Of a stretch of DNA of 64,000 nt, positions 62,632 through 64,000 are shown piece by piece. This stretch comes from Bacillota bacterium (GTDB taxonomy: Bacteria; Bacillota; Clostridia; Christensenellales; Aristaeellaceae): contig JAFADG010000029.1 in assembly GCA_023425025.1 (NCBI GenBank), positions 1 to 64,000 on the forward strand. The letters run 5' to 3'. The notes beneath the pieces were generated by a model that was not told the DNA's origin, ran no database searches, and saw nothing but the letters and a program-made list of their open reading frames with translations. Within the stretch, counting starts at the first letter, position 1; each line of letters opens with the position of its first letter. Both the position numbers and the translations under genes were made by a program.

Positions 62632-63930
62632 ATGTTTATGAACCAGTATGCCAATATGATCCGCGCTTTAAAAACCCCGTATGTCATGTCCAGGCTGACC
62701 CATTTGTACGGCCGCAGGGACGGGATGCTGGTGGCCCAGACAGCCAGATATACACGGCTTGTAAAAAGGCATGAGGAACTGTTCAACGTATCCGACGAAG
62801 AAGTGCAATTGATCAGCGCGCCGGGACGCACAGAGCTTTCCGGCAACCATACCGACCACAACCGCGGCAAGGTGCTGGCCGCCGCCGTCAACCTGGATAC
62901 CGTGGCCGCCGTCTCCCCCAGGGAGGATTTGACCGTGCGCCTTTGCAGCGAAGGCTATCCCGCCGTGGAAATTTCCCTTGATAATCTGGATTGCGTCCCT
63001 GCCGAAACAGGCAAGACCGCGGCGCTGATCCGCGGCGTGGCAGCCCGCATGAAAGAGTTGGGATACCCCATCGGCGGGTTTGACGCCGCCGTCACCTCCA
63101 ACGTGTTATCCGGCAGCGGCTTAAGCTCCTCCGCCGCCTTTGAGGTACTGGTCTGCGCCATCTTTGACAGCCTGTACGGCGATTTTAAAATCTCCCCCAT
63201 CGTGCGGGCGCAAATCGCCCAGTATGCCGAGAATCATTATTTCGGCAAGCCCAGCGGTTTGATGGACCAGATGGCCAGCTCCGTCGGGGGACTTGTAACA
63301 ATTGATTTTAAGAAGGACGAGCCTGATGTCAAGCCCCTTTCCTACGATTTTGCTGCCCGCGGCTATGCGCTGGTGGTGGTCAATACCGGCGGCAGCCACG
63401 ACGATCTGACGGCGGATTACGCCTCCATCCCCACCGAAATGAAGCAGGTGGCCGCCTTCTTTGGCGAGGATGCGCTGCGCCGGGTCAGGCCCGAACAACT
63501 GATGCAGGAAATGTCCGCCGTCCGCGAAAAGACCTCCGACCGCGCTGTGCTGCGCGCCATGCACTTCTTCCATGAGAACAAGCGCGTTTGCGACCAGGTG
63601 GCCGCTCTGGAGCGGGACGACCTTGCCGCTTTCTTCAAGGATGTCATCGCCTCCGGCCAGTCCAGCTTCATGTACCTGCAAAACGTGTATGCCCGCCCAA
63701 ATGAGCAGCAGCTTTCCCTGGGCCTTGCCCTGGCGGAGGACCTGCTAAAGAACGACGGCGCCTGGCGCGTGCACGGCGGCGGCTTTGCCGGCACCACGCT
63801 GAACTTTGTGCCCATGGAGCAGGTGCCCGTCTTTACCGAAGTGATGGAAGCCGCTTTCGGCGCCCATTGCTGTCACCAGCTGGATATCCGTCCGGAAGGC
63901 GCGGCAAGGATCGACGGGCTGAACGGCTAA
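62632..63930 (+). CDS. galK: Galactokinase
   Basis: This 432-residue GHMP kinase phosphorylates galactose or a related sugar at C1. The N-terminal signature ISAPGRTELSGNHTDHNRG, the ATP-binding LSGSGLSSSAAFEVLV and the C-terminal RVHGGGFAGTTLNFV are present. The first 40 residues are an extension compared with E. coli GalK, and the galactose-contact motif has small substitutions (GRTELSGNH where GRVNLIGEH is usual), so a galactose-like sugar substrate is possible. It follows the binding protein closely. Confidence 0.85.
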   Translation: MFMNQYANMIRALKTPYVMSRLTHLYGRRDGMLVAQTARYTRLVKRHEELFNVSDEEVQLISAPGRTELSGNHTDHNRGKVLAAAVNLDTVAAVSPREDLTVRLCSEGYPAVEISLDNLDCVPAETGKTAALIRGVAARMKELGYPIGGFDAAVTSNVLSGSGLSSSAAFEVLVCAIFDSLYGDFKISPIVRAQIAQYAENHYFGKPSGLMDQMASSVGGLVTIDFKKDEPDVKPLSYDFAARGYALVVVNTGGSHDDLTADYASIPTEMKQVAAFFGEDALRRVRPEQLMQEMSAVREKTSDRAVLRAMHFFHENKRVCDQVAALERDDLAAFFKDVIASGQSSFMYLQNVYARPNEQQLSLGLALAEDLLKNDGAWRVHGGGFAGTTLNFVPMEQVPVFTEVMEAAFGAHCCHQLDIRPEGAARIDGLNG

Positions 63931-63932
63931 GC

Positions 63933-63964
63933 GCAAAAGCGTACAAAATTTGTATCGCTTTTGC
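63933..63964 (+). terminator. Hairpin after galK
   Basis: GCAAAAGCG pairs with CGCTTTTGC around an AT-rich loop three bases beyond the stop. There is no T run, so it may be a weak or processed terminator. Confidence 0.5.
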
Positions 63965-64000
63965 CTGCCTGATCATTGACAAAGAAAAATCTTCATGCTA

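Overview
The window looks like chromosome from an anaerobic, fermentative Gram-positive bacterium of the class Clostridia with moderately high GC. The case rests on an acetate kinase/phosphotransacetylase pair, an oxygen-sensitive two-subunit fumarase, a T-box leader on valS, the khpB-yidC-yidD-rnpA-rpmH block, an LplB/LplC-type sugar transporter without its own ATPase, strong AGGAGG ribosome sites and a tmRNA tag ending in FAFAA. Genus cannot be named from this alone.

Left third (1-17600), mostly minus strand: fumarase subunits, rsmI, rsmH, folC and valS lie head to tail. valS is preceded by a valine T-box and, between the T-box terminator and valS, a 160-bp structured repeat. Then come rpmF, yceD, ackA and pta, divergent tmcAL, an FMN oxidoreductase, a two-gene operon (DUF6530-like and GIY-YIG-like), and khpB-yidC-yidD-rnpA-rpmH. 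rpmH is 44 codons. No dnaA lies beside it.

Middle (17600-32975): a minus-strand sugar operon runs isomerase/epimerase, Gfo/Idh/MocA oxidoreductase, binding protein, two permeases, terminator, with an AraC-type regulator divergent from it. Next are a DUF1801 protein, a polysaccharide NDP-sugar dehydratase, a zinc-ribbon membrane protein, a TSUP permease, a methyltransferase, proA, and smpB-ssrA. proA and smpB appear to share one palindromic -35 box.

Prophage (about 32963-56709): a serine-integrase element sits at the 3' end of ssrA, with a 12-bp direct repeat at both ends. It carries a K+ channel gene, ImmA/repressor/Cro immunity genes, early genes (replication terminator-like, DUF2303, DUF3102, DnaD-like), a D-armless tRNA-like gene with an 8-nt anticodon loop, two transcription regulators, a small tyrosine recombinase, HNH-terS-terL, tail-tip genes, endolysin and holin, and an AT-rich OLD-like AAA/TOPRIM gene at the right end. 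terL is fused mid-gene to the end of a distal tail protein gene. Portal, capsid, tail tube and tape measure are therefore missing, and the prophage is defective.

Right end (56710-64000): a hairpin that may be the original ssrA terminator, a second copy of the structured repeat, a lipoprotein, a P-loop kinase-like protein, a Crp/Fnr regulator, a DUF4386 membrane protein, an unrecognised protein, a second sugar-binding protein and a galactokinase.

Most unusual items: the two-copy repeat with compensatory changes at several nested stems, the tRNA-like gene, the integrase whose C-terminus is rewritten by integration, the terL-tail fusion, and a lambda pR'-tR'-like promoter-terminator in front of the late genes.
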